A DNA stretch of 64,000 nt, from positions 3,280,401 to 3,344,400 of the forward strand of contig MU004231.1 of NCBI GenBank assembly GCA_010405405.1, written 5' to 3'. This DNA comes from Microthyrium microscopicum (Eukaryota > Ascomycota > Dothideomycetes > Microthyriales > Microthyriaceae). The notes below the pieces were generated by a model that searched no databases, was not told where the DNA came from, and saw only the letters and a list, made by a program, of their open reading frames with translations. Positions 34,539 to 46,295 of the stretch are shown piece by piece; the first letter of the stretch is position 1; each line of letters starts with the position of its first letter. The position numbers and the translations under genes are program-made.

Positions 34539-35158
34539 TTTCATCAACAACGTTGAAGGAATAGACTTGATTGAATATTGAAAGTCTATGGCATCAAAAA
34601 GTAGAAGCAAAGACTGAACAAAAAGACACACATACGACCACGTTAGGGCGATCTTTACAGACACGATCACTCCCATATACTACTTACTTTTCATGAAACA
34701 TTCTACACGACATACACGACGACGTGCTCAGGCGAAAAATTGTACAGTCAAGAAGGAGGGACATGTTCCAACTATGGCTTACAGACATCTCACGATGGGC
34801 CTTTTTTCTTCTTTTGCTTTTTTTTTTTACCAAACTCATGCGATACCCACTTCCGTTCGTTCAGTGCCTGCCTTTTTATTGTTCTGTTGTCGCGCTTGTT
34901 TTGACCGCTTGTTCTGTCTATGATCTTTAGGTTTGAGGCTGCGATGGGCAAAGACTGTGTATGTGCATTATTCCCCCTTTTTCTTGTGTTTATTCGGATC
35001 TTGGACCTGTGATTATGATGGGCGTTGTACGAATAATTGTTTATAGTGTGGAATTGAAAGATTGATCCGAGTTAATACACTGTGCTTCTGTGACTGATTG
35101 TGATATTACTTGGTTCTTCGGGGACAATATAAGTGAACCGTTTCGACGACTATTCCTG

Positions 35159-35283
35159 TCGATGCCGATGGCTGCCGTAAGATTTCTTAAAGGGTGACTG
35201 CTTTAACTACCATCGTCTTCGATGATCTGCTGGGAAGTAAAGCAGTCGCTCTTTAAGAAGTGCTATGGCAGCCATCGTATCGA
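35159..35283. repeat. imperfect inverted repeat (hairpin), 46-47 bp arms
   Basis: The left arm 35159-35205 and right arm 35238-35283 are reverse complements at about 80% identity, around a 32-base loop. Shared blocks include CGATGGCTGCC, CTTCTTAAAG-like and GACTGCTTTA. Most differences are transitions, so a transcript could pair partly through G-U. It could be a decayed MITE, or a hairpin in or near the 3' region of the upstream gene. No target-site duplication is visible. Confidence 0.65.
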
Positions 35284-35392
35284 TAGGGTCTCCTTCTAAA
35301 CTGCTCACTTATTTTGTTTGCAGAGAGGGGCACGTTTGTGGGTTCGTAGGCTTCGTGAGCTTCGTGGGGATTGGGAATGGCAGGTTATGATT

Positions 35393-35456
35393 GTCGATTG
35401 GCATGGATGACGATTGATATGGATGTCGATTGGTATGGATGTCGGTTGGTATGGAT
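35393..35456. repeat. minisatellite, four 16-bp units
   Basis: Four adjacent 16-mers follow the pattern GTCGATTGGTATGGAT with one to three substitutions each. They sit in intergenic sequence just past the hairpin. No coding use is evident. Confidence 0.8.
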
Positions 35457-36247
35457 GGGCTTGTAGGATGAACTTGTGCTCGAGTAGATTGTGAGTCTGC
35501 ATACATTGAATCTGTGATTATGTGGTTGAGTGCTCCCAAGCTTTCTTCGCTGTCATGAACGATGTTGGTCTTAGAGACTGAAGTCTTGAGCGGCTGGTGG
35601 CCTATACGGTTTCAAGGCCTCTTGCCTCTCCATGAACTCAATCCTAAATGGTGACTGCCACAAATCTCATCGATCTTTGTTTTTGCTTCTAACCCGAACC
35701 TAGAGGCTTGCTATCACGGGGTCTTTCAGTGATGGCTCGACCTCACAGCAACGGCTAGGCAACGTTTGATAGTGCCAATGGAAGACATAGAGTACCGGCT
35801 CGACTGCCGTGCCGTAACTTTACGAGCCCAATAAATCATCTGGTATGTGTGTCTAAATTGTACATTGTACACATAGTTCGGTTGCGCCGAATGAATGACA
35901 GTGTTCGGACTTCGGTAAGCAGTTGCTCGCCGCAATCGATCGAAGATTAGGAAGGAGGTTCGATGGAAAGACCGAGTTATATTGTTCGGAAATTGATCCA
36001 GCGTACTTCATTACTTCATACCGAGCCTATTAGCGGTGAGATGACTGGGCATTCGCATTGGTTTCCTCAAAGCCTCGACATCTTTCGCTATAGAACCAGC
36101 GATTGTCTGGAAAAGGAAGCTCGATAGAAGCGGACATGGAAGCAAACGTCTATAGAGATGATCGATCGAAGGTTCTTGTCGTGACTGGGGCCGTTACTAG
36201 GAATTAGATGACCACTGAACCAAGAAAACCATTTCGTCCATGATCTA

Positions 36248-38330
36248 TTGTGCCGCTCAGGTTTGAAAACCTTACGCATGGGATTCCGCGACAGGAAGTT
36301 GGATTCGCATTCAAATGAATTAGAAAAAGATCAGGAGAAATCTTCCATTTATGATATACTAGAACCGACCTTTTTAACACTAAACCATCTACCAGGCGAA
36401 GGTAATTCATCTACTTACAACCACTACGCTCATCATCGACCCTCGAGGGAATGAATGGCGCTATTCCACGGTCTCCCTCAAGGGCCTTCGAAACACCACC
36501 ACGATCCTAATCTTAATGGCTCACGATCCCGAGCAAACACTCAAGTCTTCCTCGAGGGTTGAATAGCTACCCTCCAGGCTCTGTCTACCCTCCAGGCTCC
36601 CTCGTAGACCCCTATCGAAACTCCCTCGCCCATTCAATATCGATATATCGCCTCCATGGCAAAGTCCAAGAGCCCCCTATTCAAGCGAGCTCACCGGCTG
36701 GCACAGCCAAACCGCTAATCTGAAAAGTCTGAGCACATTAGACAACTGTCTCACTTCGACACTGCCTCCCACGGGAGCGAACTCGCCAGACTCTGATCGT
36801 AATCGAAAGATTAGAGGCAACAAGCACATGTCAAGCGGCAAAGGTAAATTTGCGCGAAAAGGCCCAGCGAGGCGAAGTTGTGCCGCCTAGCTGCAAACAA
36901 CAGGCCAGTGATCATGACCCCTAGCTGATACACAAGTGCATCGATCCCTCCAGGGAGCTCGAGAATGTCAAAATCTTCCGAAGTGAAGAAAATAACAGGG
37001 GGTGATGCCAGGTTCCCAGCCTCCTTTTTTTGCATCTTCATGGGGTCCCGGCCAACCAAAAACAATGAAATCGTCCGTCAGCAGGGCTTTGGTAGATAAA
37101 TTCAATTCAACAGTGTTCCTTGTTCTTAACGGTATAACGTGTACATACAAGCATGCTCGTGGTTTCTTTGGTGGCCCGCTCATGCCGCTGTAAGTACCCC
37201 TGACGCGCAACATCACCCACGAGGTTGACGTGACCAGGACGAGGATTCTTGCAGAGGCCTGTGGATGTTATTCTTCTCATCATTGTGCTCGGGGTTGTCA
37301 CTTCTTTGGGACAGAAGAACTGTCTAGTGTTGTGTATCATCAGGCCATCGGTGGACGGATCGAGCGCTCCGGATCATGGGTTGCGCAGACTGCCCTGGAA
37401 CGCAGCTAAGAATGGGCTTCGTCTCGAGAATCTTGCTTATCGAGACTCAGCTGGGTATCTGTTTGCGGTCGAGGATGGGGCGATTCGTGATCTAGAGGGT
37501 GCGATTCGCGGAAATGGGAATATGCTCATGAGGTAAAGGATTGGCCGGTGAAACGACAACGCAAAGCTATGAGCCAGAGTAATGGGATTCTCATGCTGTG
37601 ATGCAATGATTCTATAGCCTCGATGATCTATGGAGTTAGTTCTTACTCGCTACGAATGCTCATCTGTTCTGACCTTCTATCACAGTTTGGATACTCGGGA
37701 AGACGCCCCAGATGCCGACCCCATCACCACTTTCAAACTCTCCTCAGCAATATCGCGATGGACCAGCTTGCTCCCTCACAGCCTGGTCGTCGCGAATCTT
37801 GCTACAAACCTCCTTATTTCCAAGGGACCCTAATCACCTCTCATAGTTGTTGCGCACCCTGACCCATATCAGATTCCAAACAGGCCCAGCATCGACGGCC
37901 CTCGTCGCCAAAACCCATGAGCTCCAGGCTCCCTTAACAATGACAAGGAGTTTAATCAGCCCTCCCCGTCTGCTTCGCCGCAATTCCCGGTTCGCCCTAT
38001 AACGCCCGTCCGATGCTCTGTCCTACATTGGCTACAATCCGTCCAAGGCGAAACAGAACCGCGAGAAGCATCGCACGGCTTGCCGCGAGATAAAGGAGGG
38101 AAGAAAACGCTGGGTGTGGCACAAAGAGAGCAGCTGGTCCAGGCTCTGTTTACGAAGGGAATATGCATCGCGATGGTCGAGATCAGACGACAGCGGTTTG
38201 TTCAAACGAGCTAAGGTAATGCTGGAGGGTCGGTGGCGGCTCACATCCCAAGTAATTCTCCGAAAAAGGTCTCACTGGCATGAGGAGATGGAGAAGTCTG
38301 CCTATGTCGAATTACCATTGACCATTTAGG
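36248..38330 (+). pseudogene. suspected decayed coding region, family unknown
   Basis: Several + strand stretches read as protein but do not assemble into one gene. At 36248-36451 a frame contains LEKDQEKSSIYDILEPTFL. At 37255-37532 a frame follows a TTGCAG acceptor and ends AG/GTAAAG. This joins in phase to 37686-37833 (after TATCACAG), reading DTREDAPDADPITTFKLSSA to a TAA. The same frame then continues, with two stops, to 38217 (TLGVAQREQLVQALFTKGI). A shifted frame carries on to 38330. The mixture of intact splice signals and in-frame stops suggests a degenerating gene. Unrecognised splicing is the alternative. Confidence 0.25.
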
Positions 38331-41300
38331 AGATTGAGGCATTCATGGCCCGATGGATGCGATGCGGGCATCACATGATTCGTGTTCGTGCGACGGCAAT
38401 GTGATTACCAACAATTGGAGAGTGGAGTTATCGTCATCCTCTGGCTAACTTTACGCTGTGTGATGGGCATAGTGAACAGTGATTGAAGTAGCTATTCCAG
38501 AAATCTGGAAGCGAGGAGAACATGGTTCGTATCCCATGCTCTGTCGTAGAACCTGGCTATTTTCCGAGTTGCGGATTCCGGAAACTTGGAGTTTGTCAAT
38601 GCCATTGTATTTACCGATTATCAGTAATCTCCTTTTTCTTTGGTTTCCGCATAGGACAAGTCTCAGTACGATGTTACACAGTCAACGTTCTCCAGAAGTG
38701 TGTTTGGCTCACAGGGGTGATACAACAGATCATAGAACGCCAAAGACGATAACCTGATGACTCGTACTCCAAACAAGCGGAATGTTTATGGACACATTTT
38801 GACGCGTATATTGCACATAGTCAGCGCTACCAAATAAGCTAAATAATGTAAGTTTAGGTCAAGATATGATATCAAAATACCTTTTTCTAAGCCCCTGTAG
38901 TGAACGTACCACTGTTGGCTACCAAGAAGACAATATTGTAGTTTCACAGTTTCCGATATCCCCGGAGCTTTCTTAGTGACTTGGGACGTAATCTCACCTC
39001 AATCAGTACGCGCCATAGGATCGGTTGTTTAGTGTATACGGATGAACTGTCGCAATACGTTATCTTCAACACTTCGCCGCAAACGTCGTCAGCTGATGGT
39101 GCTTTTTGTCGAAACCATCTTCAACCAGACTTCCGCGGGAAGCGGACATGGACTGTTCCGGAACTCTTGATAGTCCTTGGCCAGATAGGGCCACTGGCAT
39201 GCTGGGCATCAATATAGACATATTAAGAAGCGGTATTATAGCCCAAAATTGCATGGGCCGAGGAGCCATGCTGCATAATGATTACCCTATTGGACAGGCG
39301 TCGCGGCGATCAGGTTCAAATGGTGCGTGAATTTCGGTACAAATGAGTCGGGCTCTTCAAACGAGATTGTGGAGCGGTTTTGCCATTGCCTGACTGCGGC
39401 TTTCTGGCAACTTTGAGTGCCGATATTGTTTCTTGTATGATTTGTGTTCAAAGCGAGAGAGAATTGAATGGGAGATTGAATGTCGTTTGGACAAGATTTG
39501 ATCCCCTGGTACTTTGTGAACGCCAGATGGCAAGGGGCTGCCCCGGCTTGCAGTTACCCCTTCGCCATGCTTCTCTTCACATCCTCGAGCGGCATCGGCT
39601 GCTGCCGGTTGAGATTGAAAGCTCATGGTCATTCAAAATAGCTGTAGCATTGCAAGCCCAATGCCAGGACCCTTGTTAACATTAAGGCTGGTATATCCAT
39701 TGGGCGTTTCCCAGCCTCACTTAGGCCAGAGGAGGCCTAACAGAAGGCATAAGCCGTGCTGAAGAACTTTCTCTAGTTTACATCAAGGCTTAGCTGAAAT
39801 GATAACGTCGCATGAGATTGCGGAGCGCGAAAGGCTTTGAATCAGTCCAACGGACTGGTCGAGTGTCGAATTGCGTAGTATATGCATGCCGAGTTGCTGT
39901 CATCACGAATAATCTGATCATCATCGGATTTGCAGGTGCCTAGAAGGGCCTAGAGATGATATGATGAGTAGATTTGCGTTTCTTCTTACTATTTCTGGTA
40001 GTGAGCTGTCAGCTGCGTGTCAAACACGTTGAAATAGGTATAGAAGCATGGTTGCCCTTGTCAATTACAAAACCGGCCGCCACTTTGGGCAAATCAGACA
40101 TGTTATTTTCGATTGATTGTTCCTTCTGACACGGTGGATTGGGTCCAAAAGCTATCTCGGTTAGAATATGCTCATATGCGGTGAGAGTTTGAGAAAACTT
40201 GGGGCAATAATACCTTATGGCCAAGGCGACCTCGGATTATCCACTCACGTTTCGTGTACTCGTTCCTAGTAGCTGTACTTGTCAATCACGTGAAGTTTGT
40301 GGAGGAGCTTCTGGGATTATTTATCGAGATCTGGCTTCTACGATGTAAACAGGCATATCATCCAAGAACCGAGATTTCGTCCTGGTTTGCGGACGCCAGC
40401 ATCGTAACCCTCAAGGAATGAAGCCGGGAGACATGGTGGGCACAGAGGCAGACCAAGGGCGTTGTGAGACACCCAGCTTTCCAGAACTTGGGCTCCTTGG
40501 GGCAGCAGAATGCTGTTTCTCATCGCCTTTGGGATCACAAACATGGGACGCCCAACGTCTTCGTTCGCGCTTCGCCTAAACGAAAACTGGGTTGACAGAA
40601 AAATTGAACAAGATGCCAAGAGATTCGGTCCTTTAGACGCGTCTCGTACAAACTTGGAGATAGTTTGCGGCGTTTGCAGAACCTGTGCAAAGTATAGAAC
40701 GCCTAACATCAACCCCATTCACAAATCACAGGGGTTTAAACGCTCGGTGATCACAAAGCCGTGTGAATTGGCGTTGAAGGCTGCACATGCGAGAGAGAAG
40801 AGCTGAAGATGCGGTAAGGATTGTCCTATGGAAGCTTAGATTTTGGTTTCTAGAAGACGCCACGTCCTGTTATAGCAGCCACTGCAATCTCGACTATTTC
40901 TACATTTCAACTTCAGACGTAAATTATCAAACAGATGGCGGGCTCTAACAAGTCGAAAGTCGCGCCTTTGGAACTACATTTTTGTGATCAACCACAAATC
41001 TCCGACAAGATAATACATGGCGTTGTTAAGATGTTGATTGATTTGCAGAGCCTGTTTTGCGCTGGGTAGGCGTCCTGTGGTTCAGAAAATGATGAGACGA
41101 AGTTGGGTTGGCCACGCGAGAGCGAGAGCGAGGGGGATCAAGCCGCCATCCTAGATCGCGTTCAACAATCTGTCAAAATCAATAAAATTCCACGTGCATG
41201 CTATCTCTGGTTGGATATTCTGGTCTATCAAGCAGTTTTAGGATCAGTAATGTGAGATGCAACTTCAAGTATCCCCAACGGCGTAACTTGCACAGGAAAA

Positions 41301-44300
41301 GCCGATCCATTCGCCAGCCAATCTTACGCTCCGAACGCCAGCCTCGTGCCCTCATTAAACCTCCCCTATCCCTGCTCTTAACACGCTCTGTTATCCTTGA
41401 GCGCACGAGGCGGGCGTTACTACTGCACGTTCCAACTCGCCAGCACACAGACCAATCATCCCCTCATTTACCTTTGGACCCGAAGAGGAAAGGTCTCCGT
41501 GGGGAATTGAACGGAGTGGCTTACGCTTACGCACCGCTAGCACACAAAAGGATACTTATCCGGCGCCTTGCCATGCGGCTCTCTTGAAGCGGAAATGCTT
41601 GGCAGCCTTGCTGCAGCGCTGCTGCAATGCACTTGGTGATGTGAATCCTACCGTTGGCTCGCGAAGGAATATTATCTGCGGGCGGGGCGGAGGCGAATGC
41701 TGGCTCAGCCTCGTCGTTGTTTGAGATATAGAACCGTTTGACGTACAAATGCTACATACTACTGAGGAAATGACCTGATTGAGGAGGTTACACGGGAGGT
41801 TGGTGCATAGATATCGCCATTGAACGATACTATTGGCTTGCTAATGTGAGGACTGTGGTAATGAATGTACATACGGCAGAGTATTTTATGTGTGCTTAGA
41901 TGCTACAACAATCAATACTCTAAAATACTGCATCATCTGATTCGCGTAAAAATTTCAAGGTGGCAGATACTAGCCTGAGTGCGAAAAGGTGACCATATAA
42001 TCTTACAACTTGGGCCAATTATTGAGCCGCAAGAAATGAATTTCTCAAACTAGTTGGAGATTTATCTTTTTGATGTCACATTTTAAGCATGTCTCGGAAG
42101 AAATTATGCCTAGAGAAATGAGATGAACGATTCAAACCTGATCACGTCTGTATTGGTTCGCCTACCAATTGCCATCCTTGACCCTGACTTTTACGATCGT
42201 GGTCGCTTTGCATGAAAAGTTGAGATCGAGACGGCAGAGCAAAATTACAGGCACTGAGCGGTATCGCTCCAACAGACGAGAAACATAGGCCGTCAATTGC
42301 AAGCTGAGATTGATGAGATCGACCTCTCGTCACATCACAGGAGACAAATCGAGAGGTCGAGAACAACCAACAAGATCTAATTGCATAGCACTGACTGGCC
42401 ATGCTTTTTTGATATGCTTGACTTTGCATTCAACTATAGCGACTCTATCCACAACAAGGTTAAGGATAAAGAAATAGAGTAGAAATCATATGTTTCCATT
42501 GAAAGTGGCGCGGGACGTTGATTTTGACTCTTGCTTTATGTGACAGGGAAAGCATGTACCTTCTTTTTTTCCGAAAAGGGCTGGATATAATTGGCTACAC
42601 GCAAGAATGACAGGCACATGGCAAGGAATGACAGCTCTTCATGGGGTCTGACACGCCAACCAATCTTATGAGGCAAACCGTAGTTTGATTGACAGTGCTG
42701 GTTCTTGCGTTCAGGAGGCCAAAGTTGGCCTGTCGGGTCCATTCCAGATCTTGCTGACTCTGATTTGACAAGTTTTACTTGCACCGAAGAAGAGCTTTTC
42801 GGGCTGTGCTGGCAAAATGATCTCATGCAGGATTGCCCGTTCTTATGCACAAAGGCGCAGATGAAAAACCTGACCTATCAAATCGCCAAAAGGTTCTCAA
42901 ACTGCCCCACTGTTTTAGTGAGAGGGTGTGCTGGTGGGTCATCTACTACAATCCAAGCCAGTTGATTCATTAATTGTAGATGATAGAGGATAAGAAGATA
43001 TTCGTTCTTTCATAAAACAGAAAAGTAGGTGTTGCGCCGACCCAATGATGTGGATCACTAAGTTCATGATTCAGCTATTTTTCGCCCTGATTTAATGGTG
43101 GTTCGAGAAAAGGCAGCATAATAAGTGCTCATTGGGCCGGGTGTTTCGAAACTTGTTTCAGAGCTATTTTGATGTTTTATTGGATATGTTAAGAAGATGG
43201 TATGTTTGCGCCCCAACATACGAAGGCGCGTGTATGTTGGTGGTCGACAACCACCATCAATAGGGCCGTACTTGTGGACTTATGGAGCGAGTGGCTACTC
43301 TCTGAAACACAGCGATAAGTTTATGGTCCGAGCAAATCGAATGCAGTAAAATATTTACGCGAAGAGACCTTGGCAAAGTGCTGCGGCAATTGTGTGGCAC
43401 GATTATTTGGTAGCGACTTACGCGTGAAGTTGTTAAACAGTTGCGGGATGAACCAATACTGTATACCGGATTGAACGATATACTGTTCTTTCTTTTGTTT
43501 GATATTGGAAAGTGTGGAAGAAAAATGGCAAAGCACTAACTGTGGCAACCGTTATAGAAAATAGCGCCGAACGATGTGTAATTGTATTTTTGAACATATC
43601 GCCACTCCAATCATAGAGCAGTTATGCTCGAGAGTCACGACGTGATCGCTGGCTTTATTACGATCCAATTTAAGACCCGGCATCTCGACAAGATAGGTAG
43701 GTTGGTAATGCACAGATACTTCTGACCTGTTGTGAAAGAATCTAAAGATTGGATCTGGATGGTGTCACCACGCCACAGTCATGAAAAGCTTCATTTTGAT
43801 AGATTCATCAAGTGTACTGGCCAGTTATGACTCTGATATCTGGGAGAAATCAAGACATGGAATTTGGTACGGTAGCTTGCAAAGCCAAGTGCGATGCTGG
43901 CACTGCTCGGCTTCGCTCCGTGAATCCCTGCTAGGCGTGCTTTGGTCTGTACTTTTTGCAAGACTTGCAAGGTGCTCACACGCGGCGACCTTGTCCAAAG
44001 CAGTTGATCCATGGACCAGGCCACCAACGGGAGCCAACCATCCTGTCAACAACCCCGGCTATTGGCAGTTGAGATGCTGTCACTCATCGCGCTCGCTGTG
44101 CAGATTGGCACTCACAGCCGTTGCGCACCCGCAGCAGCAAACAGCCGCGGCAAGGGGTGATATCATGCCAAAAAGAAAGAGCACTTTTGAAGGAGAACAG
44201 GAGCAGCAGGAAAATCAAAACGAGTCGTCACTACGGTTTTGGTAGGAAACAAGCTCCGATGGCTGTTGCACACAGTTGCTCGTACCAAGTTTTCGAGCAC

Positions 44301-45469
44301 ATTTTTGTACGGTGCGAAAGCGGGGCTTCGGTTAGGCGAGTTGGGTGGGCGAAGCCGCCGAATGGATATCATACGGATAGCGGCAGTTTGTCGCATGCAT
44401 TGGCGTAGACAAACTACAACGCGAGAGTGAGATAATCAGAGTAAAATATGGACAGCAAGACTGAATTGTACGGCTTTACCCTCGGTAATATTTCATGTCG
44501 TAAAACTACTTTCAGGAAGGATGATTTATTTCGTTGAATTATTGATTGATTAGCAATTGGGAAAGAGAAACGGATGTCCAGGCTCAGCGTGACTACGCTC
44601 CGCCAGGCCCGAGCTCTTGACGCGACGCACGGGCCGCTGAAAGGTCCATGAATGGTCGTCGCTCTTGCCAAAGTTAGCTCAACGGTCACGGCAGCAGCGA
44701 TCACAGCATTTGAGTCTTGAGAAGCTTCGAAGCAGCAGTCGCAACGAAGAAAACGGAAGCGACGATTCATCAGCTACTGCCTAAAATAAAAGAGGGGCAT
44801 AGAGCTTGACTTCTACACCTTCAATTTCAACCATTCAAAACAGAATCACGTAAATAGTTTAATGCGTACCTTGAAAATTCATTGTGCTTCGTCATTTTCG
44901 AGTAGTCGCGCGGTCGCAATCGTCATCCTAGGATTATTCCGCCGCACCTTTTAGTTTCCAAATCCGCGCCCATCAAAATCCTGCTCCTCCTACCCCAGTA
45001 AAATACCATCCCCAAATTCATCTCAACTCCCATCAATTAACCTTTGGTCCCATCTCCTTCCCAGACTTGAAAGTCGACCTCCGCCGTGATCGCTTTCAGG
45101 CCGCCGGCTCGCCCGTGGTCATTCAAAACGCGCGCGCGCACAGAGACTTGTGCTCGGACCCGGTGGATGCATCAACAAGGCAATCAGGAAATTTGCGTCC
45201 TTGGTACAGACACGCCTCTCTGCTCGTCTCGTCTCGCCTCAGCACTGCTGCAGTCAAGCTCCGCCCAAGTGTCCGTCAATAATTGGCATATTGCAAGCTC
45301 GGACGGTATTTTATTACTGCGAAGGAGCTGTAGCATTTTACGGGTTCTCGCGTTCCCAGTGTTTCTCCTCCCACCCATCTTTCTCACTGGCAGGATCAAT
45401 CCCAGACTTGTCTTCTTCTCAACTTTTCCATTGCCATTATTGAATCACAAAGGCCGGCTGCGCGGTTGA

Positions 45470-46295
45470 ATTAGATTGAACCCTTGCCTGTCAAGACTGT
45501 CAGAATACTCGTCCTTCCAATCTCTCGAACCTCGAGTGGTTGTGCCTCTGCCCTATCGCCGGCGCGTTGAACAGGTTGCGCTCTCACAGGCTGGCATCGC
45601 CGCAACCCTGTCCTTGACACGACGTGGAATTTTGGAAACGACGTCTTGACCCTGCAACGGCCACGGGCCTGGTCGCGACTTCCTTGCACTCCACACAGCA
45701 CCTAGCACGACTTGCACACGTTAAGTTTTTTGTTAGTCGTCGACGTCTGCCTGGCCTGTTACTTCTCTTCTTTGGAGAGCTCAAAACCTCAAAGCTCAAA
45801 GCTCAAAGCTCAAAGCTCCTTCTGCCTGGCACCTGCCTAGGGTGTCGGTCGAACCTGTCTACTTCAACGCCCTGGCCCCTGCCCCGTTAAGCCTGTTCAT
45901 AACAGCGACCGTTATTCCATCGTCCTTTGATCCTGCCTGTCCTGTCTCCGATCAATCATCTGCTCCTGCTATTTCTGCTCAGTGCTTGCTGCCAGTCTGA
46001 GTCTGAGTCTGAGCCTGCCCAGTACGTATTGCCAAAGGTATTAAAAGCCAATCCCAGGCCCCTGCGACCTGTCATCCTGGCCGTTCCCTGCCCTGCCACT
46101 ACTTGACTACTGCCCCTCATCATCACCTTGTCACCTCTTTACACTACAACACTGAACCTTGCGTACTGGATTAAAACACACCTTGACCTTGAACCTGGAC
46201 CATCATCACCAAAATCCCCCCGGCTCACGACACTCAATTTCGCTGCGCGCGCTCATTGCACTGACCTGCTCAGCGGTCCCTCGACCATATCCATC
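45470..46295 (+). promoter_or_regulatory. ATG-free pyrimidine-rich leader of the Medusa-type gene
   Basis: No ATG in any frame occurs across these 826 bases, which run directly into the start codon. The sequence is C/T-rich and holds short repeats: CTCAAAG x4 at 45788-45815 and GTCTGA units near 45995-46012. Just upstream, an ATG at 45167 opens a frame of 100 codons that closes at 45469. This pattern fits a long 5' UTR kept free of upstream starts. The transcription start is not visible. Confidence 0.5.
45788..45815. repeat. 7-bp tandem repeat (CTCAAAG) x4
   Basis: Four perfect heptamers lie inside the putative leader of the Medusa-type gene. Confidence 0.75.

Larger units (their letters stand above)
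34539..46295. other. 11.7 kb interval without a callable gene
   Basis: The interval starts with the 3' UTR of the YGT-repeat gene, including a poly-T run near 34820, and ends with the leader of the Medusa-type gene. It contains a hairpin (35159-35283), a 16-bp minisatellite (35393-35456), a TACCCTCCAGGCTC duplication near 36571-36605 and coding relics at 36248-38330. The longest ATG frame between 38.4 and 45 kb (43781-44245, 154 codons, +) shows no motif and a composition like translated non-coding DNA. Base composition is not AT-rich, so RIP is not obvious. Confidence 0.4.

Noticed and set aside
40338-40806. Overlapping 126- and 98-codon frames on opposite strands
   Set aside because: Neither has a recognisable motif or splice partners, and both cannot be right; likely chance or relic.
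43781-44245. 154-codon ATG frame on +
   Set aside because: No motif, and Cys/Trp/Arg-rich composition typical of translated non-coding DNA.
45167-45469. 100-codon ATG frame upstream of the Medusa-type gene as a separate protein gene
   Set aside because: It is low in complexity and lies in leader-like sequence; I treat it as a possible uORF only.
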